Assembly: GCA_019426215.1 (NCBI GenBank)
Contig: CM033394.1
Span: 23,084,195 to 23,148,194 of the forward strand
Reading direction: 5' to 3'
Source: Buddleja alternifolia
Taxonomy: Eukaryota; Streptophyta; Magnoliopsida; Lamiales; Scrophulariaceae
Length of the DNA stretch: 64,000 nt
Numbering within the stretch: position 1 is the first letter of the stretch; every line of letters begins with the position of its first letter. The notes under the pieces are model-generated. The model worked only from the letters and a program-made list of their open reading frames with translations, searched no databases and was not told the origin of the DNA. Shown here in pieces: positions 42,210 through 54,315 of the stretch. The position numbers and the translations under genes are program-made.

Positions 42210-44799
42210 TGTTGGGATCGATACAACCCCGAGGACCCCGAAAGCAGTGGAAGATACGGATATTAATAAAATTAATCGGCATCCCCAAATTAGGGCTAGA
42301 TAGATATGGTACCATCAGATTAAAAACTATCCCAAAATAAAGTTTTCTCGTGTTTACCTCTTGAAGAACTTAAAACAACAACGTCTTATTAAGGAACTCC
42401 CTGCTACACCTCTCCGGATTGGATTTGTCCTAGCTCCCCAAGTGTTGCGCCTCTAAGTTTATCCACACCTTAGCTCATACCCTCGATTATCTCCACCAGT
42501 GCTAGCTAAGAGAATATCGAATTTTAGCTTATGAGAAAAAAGAGTAGGAATATATTTGGTGTTCTTTGTACTCAACACATGAGTTGAAAGAAGTTCTTGT
42601 GAAAGAGATGGAGAGAAAACGAAAAGAGAAAAAGAACACACAACTCTTAGTTGTGATAAGTGAATTAATTCATTCATTCAATATTATATTAACATATATA
42701 TAGGTCACCAAAATTGGTTTCCTATCACATACACACACGGCATATATACATATAGCATGTGTATGTTTTATATATAAATATATAATATTAAATAGAATTC
42801 TTTCCTTTTCATACTCTTATTCATCTTCCTTAATTAATTGGATACTTTCCAACTAATTAGATATTTTCATATATTTGATATCATATCAAATATACTATAT
42901 ATTATCAAATAAAATCTTTCCATATCTACAATATTTATCTTAATATAAATCAGTGTTTTAAAAGGCGAAGGCACGGGGCGGGGCGTTTTAAGTCCTACAA
43001 GGCGGGGCGTATGCCACGCGAATTTTGCTTTTTTAGTATTAAAAAAATATAATATAATGTTAAGAGTTAATTTAAATTAGCGAAAAATTATAAAATTGAA
43101 GAATAAAAGTAAGTAAAAAAAAATAAGATAGAGAAAGTTAAAAATAATAATATATTCAACCATGCAAACTAAAGGTCCAAGCTCAACTCTTGCAAAAAAC
43201 AATCAAGATAGACAAATAATTATTTCAAATTCTAGCGTTGCGCAAAATAAAGATTTAAAATAATTAACGAACACTAATTTACTCAATCTCTATCAAAAGT
43301 CTCATCATTAAGATCATTATCTTCATCTTCGGCTCTCAATACTCGAGCATTAAGCTGTGTTGCTCTTGCAGTTTTTTTTTAATGTTTGATTTAATTGAAT
43401 AAGTGGGCCATGGGTTTTTACTAAAAGAATAAAACATGTAAAAAGTTTAAGTGGGTTTTAGATTGGAAATTGGAAAAAAAAATCAATTTAGGCCAAAAAT
43501 CATACCGTATGGACATGAAATACATTGGGCGTACGCCCAAGGACTGGGCGCGTTTTCTCCCGGGGCGTACGCCCCAATTGATTGGGCGTACGCCCATGAG
43601 GGGTTATGCCCCCTTCCTATTGCCCCGGGCGTTTCAGCAACGCCCCGCCCCTGGCGTACGCCCCGGACGCCCCCGAGACTGCCTTTTAAAACACTGATAT
43701 AAATTTATATGATCTATCCATATAATTAGTCAATTAATTAATTAGAATAGATCCTACTAAATATATTAGAAGATATATATTTATATATATATATATATAT
43801 TAAATATATACATATACATCGACTTGGTGAACAAGATAAAATCCTCCACCAAATCCATATACACATACACGCCAACGTGTACACTATATATATATATATA
43901 TTTATTTTCCTCTTTCACATATTAATTAATTAGACCACTAATTAATTAATTACTCTTTCCTGATTTAATATTTCAATATTAGATTACAAGACTATTATTA
44001 ATTAAGACTACTTAATTAATTTATTCTTTTTTCCTGATTAATTAATTTTAATTAATTAATCTCTTTATTAATTCACAAAGAATTAACTAGCCAATAGGTA
44101 CTATACTAAGTTTGTGTGTAACCTTTTAGGCTCATTAACAAGCTAGCAATAAGTCCTTCCATATGCTAGATTAATTATTCATAATAATTAACTAGGCCAT
44201 GGATTAATTTCACCAATTAACCCAAGGCACCTATCGGTTGTGGTTCGATGTCTAGCAATGTAGCTATGACTTCCTAGATGTTAACGGTAGTAAACCTATC
44301 CAGATTTCAATCTTTAAGTGAGTCGAATCTCTCCATCTTTTTCCCATCTAAAGTTTAGGGCTTGGCGACGGTCGAAACCCTAGTAGCCTAAAAAACTATG
44401 ACTATGTTGGTTGCATTAATGATCCGGTCTTCTAAGCAGGGATCACCAATCTCTCTTATAAGACAATGCTCTGGCCAGAGACTTTTATCGATCATTCAGT
44501 TTCACTCAACAACGTAGAAAATACCGGGTACTCGTGACCCTGGATGAATTCCTTCCGACTATCACTTGTTCCGCTGTACTACCACACTATACAGAACATA
44601 CACGTCGTATGACTGTCTTGGAGTGCACATGCATATCAAAGTATAGTGGATAGTACCCTTTCCAATGACATCTCAGGTCTAAGGATTATCTCACAATACG
44701 AGACCCAAGGACTCCAAGTTCGACAACACCAATGTGGAATCATTAGCGGGGCAGTTCAATTCCATACTCACCCAAAGCATGAATCTTTATGCATGTAAT
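42210..44799 (-). mobile_element. LTR-Y copy Y1, carrying a nested hAT-type element
   Basis: Read on the minus strand it ends CGATCCCAACA at 42210. Shared Y landmarks run to 44799: GCATCCCC, CCCCAAGTGTTGCGCC, ACACATGAGTTG, AATTAACTAGCCAATAGGTAC, ATCCGGTCTTCTAAGCAGGG and GGGGCAGTTCAATTCC. Its upper part is missing because Y2 begins at 44800. No coding capacity; the ORFs are random. Confidence 0.65.
42943..43704. mobile_element. hAT-type element with repeated GGCGTACGCC palindromes
   Basis: 42951-43696 (746 bp) has inverted ends CAGTGTTTTAAAAGGC / GCCTTTTAAAACACTG and perfect 8-bp duplications atataaat (42943-42950 and 43697-43704). The terminal parts are very GC-rich in an AT-rich locus. GGCGTACGCC occurs in full at 43528, 43564, 43585 and 43653, with a one-base variant at 43006. 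No transposase ORF; the two overlapping plus ORFs near 43451-43702 are translations of the GC-rich repeat. Confidence 0.88.
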
Positions 44800-46940
44800 T
44801 GTTGGGATCTCGTTATGAACCACCGGGGACACCGGCGCAGCGAAAGGTATAAATTTAAAAATTAAAGTGGCATCCCCGAAATTAGGGATAGGTAGGCATG
44901 GTACCATCGGATTCAAAACTATCATAGAGATTAGTTTACTCGTGTTTACCTCTTGAAGACCAAAAAGCCGCAACGTCATTTTAAGCAACTCCCTGGTACA
45001 CCTCTCCGGATGGGTTTGCCCTAGCGCCCCAAGTGTTGCGCCTCTAAGTTTATCTACACCTTAGCTCGTATCCTCGATTATCTTCACCAGTGCTAGCAAG
45101 GAGAATATCGAATCTTGGCTTATGAGAAATGGGTAGAAATATTTTTTTTTTGGTGTTTTTCGTACTTAACACATGAGTTGAGAAATTTTTTTGTGAAAGA
45201 GGTGGAAGAGATGGAGAGAAAGAATTGAAACTTAAAACCCTTATTTTTATCTTATTAAAAACTCTTGAGAGAAACTTAATTGATTAAACTTAAAAAAACG
45301 ACAAAACACATACATATATATAGGGTATACAAGATCTACACACACACACATCTTAGTGTGTGTGTTCACACTTGTGATATATGTTATTTTAATTAGTGTC
45401 GATTCTTTCTCATACTCTCTTCCTTAATTAATTGGATATCTTTCCAACTAAATGGATATTTTCATATATTTGATATCATATCAAATATACTATATCTTAT
45501 CTAATAAGTTCTTTCTATATCTACAATATTTATCCTCATATATATTTATAACTTTCCATATCAATTAGTTACCTAATTAATTAGAATAGATCCTACCAAA
45601 TATATTAAGATCATATATATTAAATATATATATATATATGTACACATAGACTTGGTGAAGAAGATAAAATCCTCCATCAAAGTCATACACATACACGCCT
45701 AGCGTGTATTATATATATTTTCTCTTTCGCATGTTAATTAATTAGACAACTAATTAATTAACTAGTCTTTTCCAATTTAATATTCAAATATTAAATTATA
45801 AGACTTTTATTAATTAAGACCACTTTATTAATTTATTCCTTTTCCCGATTAATTAATTCCAATTAATTAATCTCTCCATTAATTCACTAAGAATTAACTA
45901 GCCAATAGGTACTACACTAAGTTTGTGTGTAACCCCATAGGCTCATTAACAAGCTAGCAATAAGTCATTTCATAGGCTAGATTAATTATTCATAATAATT
46001 AACTAGGCCTTGGATTATTTTCACCAATTAACCCAAGACACCTATTGGTCGTGGTCCAATGTCTAGCAACGTCGCCATGACTTCTTAGATGTTAACGATG
46101 AAAAATGCAAATCTATCCAGATTTCGATCTTTGTGTGAGTCGAATGCCTTCATCTTTTTCCCGTTTAAGACCTAGGGCTTGGTGATGGTCGAAACCCTAA
46201 TAGCCTTGGAAACTATGACTATGTTGGTTCCACTAACGATCCGGTCTTCTAAGCAGGGATCACCAATCCCTCTCATAAGACAATGCTTTGGCTAGAGACT
46301 TTTCGATCATTTAGCTTCACTCAACAACATAGGAAACACTGGGAACTTATAACCTTGGATGAATCCCCTCTGATTGTCAATTGTTCCACTGTACTACCAG
46401 AGTATACCCAACATACACACTGTATGACTCTCCTAGAGTGCACGTGCATATCAAAGCAGAGTGGGTAGTACCCTTTCCAATGACATCTCAGGTCTAAGGA
46501 TTATCTCACACTACGAAAACCGAAGGACTCCAAGTTCGTCAGCACCAACGAGAAATCCTTGCGGGGCCGTTCAATTCCATACCAAAGTATGAATATTTAT
46601 ACATGTATTGCCCTACAAACTATCGATAATGGAACACGTCGACCTCTTGGGAGAGTTTACATGCATGAACAAGTCTTGGCGAGGCCATGATATTCCACAT
46701 CTCAAAGCCTCTATGGCTTGGAACGTATATTTAGGATTACGGTCTTTGAGAGCATTCCATAGGTATCCTGACTGCTCCCCTAAGCATATGTAACCCATGG
46801 GATCTTTATCTATACTCCTCGAGTAGTCATAACAATAAAGAAGCATTCCGTATTAGGTTTGATATAATCTAAATGATAAGACTGACATAGTGTTAATGTT
46901 CAAGCCAACAGATGGCTCGCTGGGCACATTACACTTTCAA
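44800..46940 (-). mobile_element. LTR-Y copy Y2, near complete
   Basis: On the minus strand it starts just after a copia-like polypurine tract (GGGCAAATGGGATAT, 46955-46941), continues AATGTGCCCAGCGAGCC, and ends GAGATCCCAACA at 44800, about 2.14 kb. It is the best-preserved Y LTR here and contains two hairpins near 45340 and 45693. No coding sequence. Confidence 0.72.
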
Positions 46941-47267
46941 TATCCCATTTGCCCAAGAGCCTACTCTTCTCACATAGGTCCATCGTCTAAATGTCCTATG
47001 GATCACAACTACTACTCAAGAGTTTTGGTGAAAGGGGTTTGTTACGTTTCCGTTGAGTTGACTTGTTCCACTCGAACGTTGACTCTGATCAAATAATCTC
47101 TCAGATTATTCGTTTTGCCACTAGGTATGTCTAGATAGTAGGTGAGACTACACCTTATCAATAATCACAATACTTATGTACTTGATATTCGATTGGTAGA
47201 ACCTCACAGGTTCTACTACTTAAATACCTTTTATCACTGTGCGTGATTTAAATGGTAGAGTTTGGCT
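46941..47267 (-). other. Short internal remnant upstream of LTR Y2
   Basis: Minus-strand sequence leading into the Y2 polypurine tract. It carries AACGTTCGAGTGGAACAAG and similar words but no pol domain. Confidence 0.5.
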
Positions 47268-48720
47268 TAATTAATCTATTCCTTTTTCCCGATTAATTAA
47301 TTTCAATTAATTAATCTCTTCATTAATTCATAAAGAATTAACTAGCCAATAGGTACTACACTAAGTTTATGTGTAACCCCTTTAGGTTCATTAACAAGCT
47401 AGCAATAAGTCTTTCTATATGCTAGATTAATTATTCATAATAATTAACTAGGCCTTGGATTAATTTCACCAATTAAACCAAGGCACCTATCGGTCGTGGT
47501 TCGATGTCTAGCAATGTCACCACGACTTCCTAGATGTTAACGATGAAAAGCAAACCTATCCAGATTTTGATCTTTGAGTGAGTCGAATCCCTCCATCTTT
47601 TTCCCATCTAAAGCTTAGTGCTTGGCGAAGGTCGAAACCCTAGTAGCCTAAAAAAATATGACTATGTTGGTTGCACTAATAATCCGGTCTTTCAAGAAGG
47701 GATCACCAATCTCTTTTATAAGACTATGCTCTGGCCAGAGACTTTTATCGATCATTCAGTTTCACTCAACAGCGTAGGACATACTGGGTACTCGTGACCC
47801 TGGATGAATTCCTTCCAACTGTCACTTGTTGCGCTGTACTACCAGACTACACAGAACATAAATGTCGAATGACTCTCCTGGAGTACACATGCATATCAAA
47901 GTATAGTGGATAGTACCCTTTCCAATGTCATCTCAAGTCTAAGGATTATCTCACACTACAAGACCCAAGGACTCCATGTTCAACAGCATCAATGAGAAAT
48001 CATTAGCGGGGCAATTCAATTCCATACTCACCCTAAGTATGAATCTTCATTCATGTATTTGTTGGGATCTCGGTATGAACCCCAGGGGACGCTGGCGCAG
48101 CGGATGGTATAAATTTAAAAATTAAAGTGGCATCCCCGAAATTAGGGCTAGGTAGACATGGTACCATCAGATTCAAAAATATCATATAGATTAGTTTAAT
48201 CGTGTTTACCTCTTGAAGACCAAAAAGCCGCAACGTCTTTTGAAGCAACTCCCTGCTATACCTTTCCGGATGGGTTTGTGCTAGCGCCCCAAGTGTTGCG
48301 CCTTTAAATTTATCCACACCTTAGCTCGTACCCTCGATTATCTCCACCAGTGATAGCAAGGAGAATATCGAATCTTGGCTTATGAGAAATGGGTAGGAAT
48401 ATTTTCTTTTGGTGTTTTTTCATACTCAACACATGAGTTGGAATTTTTTTTGTGAAAGAGGTGGAAGAGATGGAGAGAAAAATTGAAACTTAAAACTCTT
48501 TTTTTTATCTTATGAAAAACTCTTGAGAGAAACTTAATTGATTAAACTTAAAATAATGACAAAACACATACATATATATAGGGTACACACGCTCTACACA
48601 CACACGCCTTAGTGTGTGTGTTCACACTTGTGATATATGTATGTATGTTATTTTAATTATTTTCCATTCTTTCTCAAACTCTCTTCCTTCATTAATGTGA
48701 TACATATTAACCTTTAGAAT
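47268..48720 (-). mobile_element. LTR-Y fragments (middle part, then copy Y3)
   Basis: 47268-48059 repeats the central Y region (from CCCGATTAATTAATTTC to CATTCATGTATT). At 48060 a new Y end (TGTTGGGATCTCGG) begins and continues to about 48720, where similarity stops. The junction word CATGTATT/CATGTAAT before each new end is shared with 44790, so these pieces arose by repeated recombination or insertion at the same place. Confidence 0.6.
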
Positions 48721-49470
48721 TTATGTTCAGAAAAGATTCAATCAGTAGATCGATCTTTGAAGCACTTACGCTGTAGGCCAGCTTCCACTACTTGTCAAGT
48801 CTTCTTGACTTTTGTCATATTCACCATCAATATTTTTCAGCTTGAAGGATATGGAACTTGTGCTCATAGGTTTAAAGGTTTACTAGTCTACTCATTTTAA
48901 CTGCCAGTGGTGTTTATGTTTATTGAGTCCTTAGTTTTCGTTACTATCCTCATTCTTTCATAAAAGAACTCTTTCACCTTGAAGGTAGGATATTATGAAA
49001 CGATCCTTTTCGTTCCAAGGTGTAATGAACATCAGGATACTCGTAAACACAAGACAAAAGGATCTATTATCCTCAATTGCTCCCACTATTTTCTTAACAC
49101 AAGCAATACCTTTCACATCCTTGATGTGTGTGATTTTCTTGTCACATCTAATGCGACCATTTTAGGGTTACACTCATTATTCTATGTCTAATAGATTAAT
49201 ATGCTCGCCTAGGTTATTACCTTGGAAACTTGATCAATGTATACAGTCGTTATGCGATATGAGTCAAATGTTGTGAAGATAGCATGTCATAAGAATTAAT
49301 TATAGAACCATAAATAACAATACGCATTTTAATAAAAAGTTGAATCTCCGCCTATAAATCAATGTGGAGTAAAACATGGTTCATAACGTTAATCCAAAAA
49401 CATGACCAAAAACATTCTTCAAAACATTGTCTCATAATTAAAAAATGACAAATAAATGGTTTCTTGTGAT
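48721..49470. other. Unassigned sequence between inverted LTR-Y groups
   Basis: No reading frame with a recognisable domain and no repeat partner in the window. It could be worn internal sequence of a Y element. Confidence 0.35.
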
Positions 49471-52400
49471 TGTGTTAGGTGCCCGGCGAGCCAATTGTTT
49501 TGGGCTCAACCATATTAAATGTAAACACTATGACAATCTTGTTTTAAATATGTTGAACTTTTATTTATGGTAGGCTTGTTTATTGTTATAACTAGTGTTA
49601 GTATATATAAAGATCTCATGGATTACATATGGTTAGGGGAGCGGTCGGGATACATATGAAATGCTCTCAAAGACCGTAATCCTAAATATTATTCCAAGTC
49701 ATAGATGCTGTGAGATGTGGGATATCACTGGCCTCGTCAAGACTTGTTCATGCATGTAACTCTTCGAAGAGGTCGACGCGTTCCATTGTCGATGGCTTAT
49801 ATGGGAATACATGTATGAAGATTCTTACTAGATTATGCAATTGAACGGCCCCGCCAAAGGACTCCTATTTGGTGCTGTCGAACATGGAGTCCTTGGGTTT
49901 CGTAGTGTGAGATTAATCCTTAGACCTAAGATGTCATTTGGAAAGGGAACTACCCACTCTGTTTTGATATGCATGTGCACTCCAAGAGAGTCATACGGCG
50001 TGTATGTTGGGTATAGCCTGGTAGTACAGTGGAATAAATGGCAGTCGGAGAGGGATTCATCCAGGGTCACGAGTACCCAGTAAATATGTTGTTGCTGTTA
50101 GGTATATGCCCTAGATGCCAATGAGGACAAATAGTTAGATTAGGGTATCTTATTATGTTGTACAAACTATTAAAATGATATTAATAAAGGCATCTGTATT
50201 TTATTCATATAAATCTTTATGGCATCTAAATAAGTATTGAAAATATAGTCCATGTGAATAAAGGTTTGACTCTTTGCCCTTTATGGAATAAAGACGTGGC
50301 ATGGGAAGAGTCTTACACCTTATCACTTAAAAGGGTTCGCAATGCAAAGAATCTTAATTGGGCATTAAGATTCGACTTGTATGACACATGCTCTGACGAT
50401 GAGTGCCAGTCGAACACTATAGGGATAGTGGGAGCAAGTATCATAGATATGTTAATGGAATTGACATATTCGAACAAGGCTCGTAGTAATCCGATCACAT
50501 GGGTATTTACTCAGTGACTGTCAATGATTGGATTACTGATCGTAATAGTATGCGTGAGCCTTAGACCTAAGGGTTCATGATCAATGTGCTTGTATTATTG
50601 GATTTGTTACCAGAGTAGTTAGGCCCATATCACTCATCGGTGGGGTCGACCTCGAAGTGCGATATCAATGAGACAAGTAGCAGTTGATCAGTGATCGCCA
50701 AAATGTGATTCACTATCTCGATAGTAAACGGGTAAGTATCCTGTGCGATTATAGGGTAATGAAATTATAAAGTCTTTGGCCAAAGCATAACAACTAACTC
50801 ATGTGGGACAGTGAGGGTAGTTTAGTAATTTCATTATGCTATAATCTAATGCACAATATCAAGTTTAGTGAGTTTGACATTTTCCATGACTCTCACTTGA
50901 TCGGGATACGTCAGTGAAGGGCTTATACTCATACGACATTTATGATCAAGAGGTTCGTAAAATGATTCATTCATTTCGTACTCAATTGGGTTACGATGTG
51001 AGTCCACGGGACTGGCTAGGTGACACTCACATCCTTAGGTAATTCCTCCCTTTGCTAATTGAGACGAACCTAAAGAGTCGCGCTATAAGAAATGAACGGG
51101 ATGTATCTTTTTGTGTAAATCTTTTAGAAAGAATTAAATGGACTGATTGATTTAATTAGATTAAATCAATTAATTAAATATTTAATTGAATTAGATTAAA
51201 TTAAATTATTTAATTAGTATATTAATTAAAAGGAATTAATTAATAGTATATATTATATTTAAATTGAATTTAAATTAAATATATACAGATGGGCTAGAAA
51301 TTAGACAAGCCAATTAAAAGCCCACCCAGTCCAAGGAAGCCCTAGGAGGGGCGGCCACTTAGGGTTGGAGTAGCCTCCAACTTGTTCCACAAGCTAGTTG
51401 AGTTTAAAAGGACTCCTACAGTGGAACAAACCCTAAGACAAGAAAGAAACACAACACAAAAAGGAAAAGAACTCTCTCCCCTCTCTCCTCTCTAGCCGTC
51501 CACTACTGCAAAGAAAGAGGAGTTTCGGGATCTTTGGAAGGCTCGTTTCGCGTGAAGCTTTAGAGACAGGAGCCCTTGGAGGATTGCTGTTTTACAGAAT
51601 CAGTAAACAAATCAAAAAGGTATTTTTATTCGTTCTAATTTTCGCGAAACCCATTAAATATCATCAGATCTATTTTTGTGATCTGCCGGTAGGAATCCTC
51701 GAATCTTCCGTTGCAATTCTCTGTTTTTATGTATAGGATTCCTAACAATTGCGAGAATCTAAATGATCGTTAAAAGCCTTTGATCAAAGCGATTGTCTTC
51801 TGAGATGGATTGGTGATCCCGGATTAGAAGACTGGATCATTACATGTCACAACACAGTCATAGTTTCTAAGGTTATTAAGGTTCGACTGTCGCCATACTC
51901 TAGACCATAGACGGAAAATGATGAAGGGACTCTTTTCACATGACGATCGCAACTCGGATAGGTTTTTGATTTTCATCGTTGACATCTAGGTAGTCGTGGC
52001 AACGTTGCTGACATCGAACTATGACCAATAGGTGCCTTGGATTAATTTGGTGAAATTAATTCAATGACTAGTTAATTATTTAGAATAATTAATCTAGCCT
52101 ACGGGGACTTATTGCTAGCTTGACAACGAGCCTGAGGGGTCACACACATAACTTAGTGTAGTACCTATTGGCTAATTAATTCTTTGAGAATTAATGGTGG
52201 GATTAATTAATTGGATTTAATTAATCAAAGGAAAATGAATTAATTTAACTAGTTAATTAATGGTCATATAGTTAAAGAGTACAATATTAAATTGGGAAGG
52301 AATAATTTCTTAATTAGGGGAAAGAAAATAAAATAGTATACACAAAGTGCACGCGTGGCGTGTGTATTGTGTATGTGGATTTGGTGGAAAGATTTATCTT

Positions 52401-52732
52401 GCTCACCAAGTTTATAAAATATATATATTAATTAATATCCTATAAATATATTTGGTAGAATCGTTAATTAATTAAAGTAACTAATTAATTGAATATGGAA
52501 GGATTCTATTTGATATATATTAGGATATTATTAGATATGGTAGTATCTAGTTAGTTGGAAGGAGTCCAACTAAACAAGGAGAGAGAATAAAATAAAAGGA
52601 AATATACATATATATATGTATGTACACGCCTACTCCCTATTTTTTAGGGGAGAGGTAGGCGTGTATCCTCTTAGGGTTTTGATGGTCCCAAGTGGCATAC
52701 GAAAGAGTCTAGAGGGGGGGGGGGTGTTGAAT
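49471..52732 (+). mobile_element. LTR-Y copy Y4, plus strand, interrupted by a solo LTR-X
   Basis: It starts TGTTAGGTGCCCGGCGAGCC near 49471-49490, equivalent to the start of Y2 in inverse. Landmarks follow in Y order: AATGCTCTCAAAGACCG, GAACGGCCCCGCC, GGGTCACGAGTACCCAG, [LTR-X], GGATTAGAAGACTGGATC, TAGTGTAGTACCTATTGGC and a hairpin at 52624. The last roughly 650 bp of the LTR are missing before 52733. Confidence 0.7.
50091..51752 (+). mobile_element. Solo LTR-X inserted in Y4
   Basis: 50096-51747 (1652 bp), from TGTTAGGTATATGCC to GGATTCCTAACA. Flanking 5-mers gttgc (50091-50095) and attgc (51748-51752) match at 4 of 5. The Y sequence continues on both sides. Internal marks are ATCGGGATACGTCAGTGAAGG and AGAGACAGGAG, shared with all X copies. 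No coding sequence; ORFs on either strand are chance. Confidence 0.85.
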
Positions 52733-54315
52733 TGTTAGAGTATATGCCCTCGAATGCCATAAAGAGGATAGATTTATAGGGCATAAACATTGTAACTAAA
52801 CTATGGTTTTTCTATTAATATAAGGCAGTTGATTGTTGTTTTCTTATAGGCATTTATAAGGTGTGAATAAACAACGTAAAGTCCTTGATGACAAGGCGAA
52901 CCTTCTACCTCCTATGGGATAGGAGGAAAGGCACTAGAATGGTTTGACCCTTGACATCTAAAAGGGTTCGCAAGTCTAAGAAATATTGATTGGGCATCAA
53001 TAGTGAATAAAGACTTGTATGATGTAAGTTTCGACAGAGAAAGTGCCAGTCGTACACTATGAAAATGGTAGTGGGAACTTATATCATAGACGTGTCAGTT
53101 GGACTGATATGTTCGAACACGGCTCGCATCAGTTCATTACATGGGTATTCACTCATTGACAGTCAATGATGAAACTGATAAGTAGTGATAGGTACATGTG
53201 AACCTCTGACCTGAGAAATCGAGTTGAAGATGTACTTGTGACATCAAGTCTATCATTAGAGTAGTTAGATTCAAATCACCTATTGGTGGAATCGACCTCG
53301 AAGTGCGACTTGATGGCCAAGTAGCATTGTTAACTGATTTGCAATATGGAATTTATTCTCTCATAGGTGAATGTGTAAAATATCCTATGCGATCATGAAT
53401 AAGTGAGGATGAATGTCTTTGGCTAAAGCATTTAAATACCTCAACTTATTATGAGCTTAGGCATATGGTCAAGTTATATGATTTTGACTTTAAACCATGA
53501 CTCTTACTTGACTGGGATATAAGAATAAAAGGTTTATACACATACGGTATTCACGGCGTAAAGGTTTGGAATGATCCTATTCATTTGTTCTCAATTGGGT
53601 TATGGTGTGAGCTACGAGACTGGCTAGGTGTCACTCACACCCCTTTGGATTCCTCCCAATTGCCTTTTGAGACGAACCTAAAGAGTCGCGCTTAAAGGAA
53701 GTGCAAAAGGAAAAACATGGGAAAAAGACTTGAGAGAAATTCACAGCATTGGATGCCGTAATTAATTATTTAATTATTGGATAATTTAATTAATTAATTA
53801 AATTAATGAGTTAATTAATTTCTTGGAGAAATTGAATTATAAATTAATTAGGAATTGAATTAATTGGATTATCAATTTATTTATTGGATAAATAAATTAT
53901 CCGATTAATTAATTAGCAAGTAAGATGAAAGCCCGAAGGCTTCCGAGCCCACTAAGGGGTGGCCAAATAGACGCCCAAATAGGGCTCTTGCATGCTAGGG
54001 TTATTGTTTCATAATGATATAAATATATCACAAGGTGAAAAATAACACAAGGCAACTTACATAACTTTCTCTCTAAGAAAAAGTCTCCCACCTCTCTCTC
54101 TCTCTCTAGTCATCTTTGACAAGGAAGAAAGGAGGAGTTTTTTATTTTTAATTCCGGTGTGACGAATTAGAGACGTTGGCAAATTCGGCGTTAGAGAAAA
54201 AGGATCACGTTCAGAAATCAACATACACGAGAATGGTAATTTTTCTATACACAATTAAACACGAGAATTAGAGATGATTCGGTCTTTGGGAATTTAGAAC
54301 TTACTTTCCGCTGCA
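52733..54315 (+). mobile_element. LTR-X, 3' end truncated
   Basis: Begins TGTTAGAGTATATGCCC at 52733 and follows the X family to ACTTTCCGCTGCA at 54315, where the usual last 40-50 bp ending CCTAACA are absent and LTR-Z begins. The AATTAATT block (53760-53920) is in its usual place. Confidence 0.72.

Noticed and set aside
43451..43702. Two overlapping plus-strand frames rich in Pro, Arg and Gly
   Set aside because: They are translations of the GGCGTACGCC-rich end of a hAT-type element and have no independent support.
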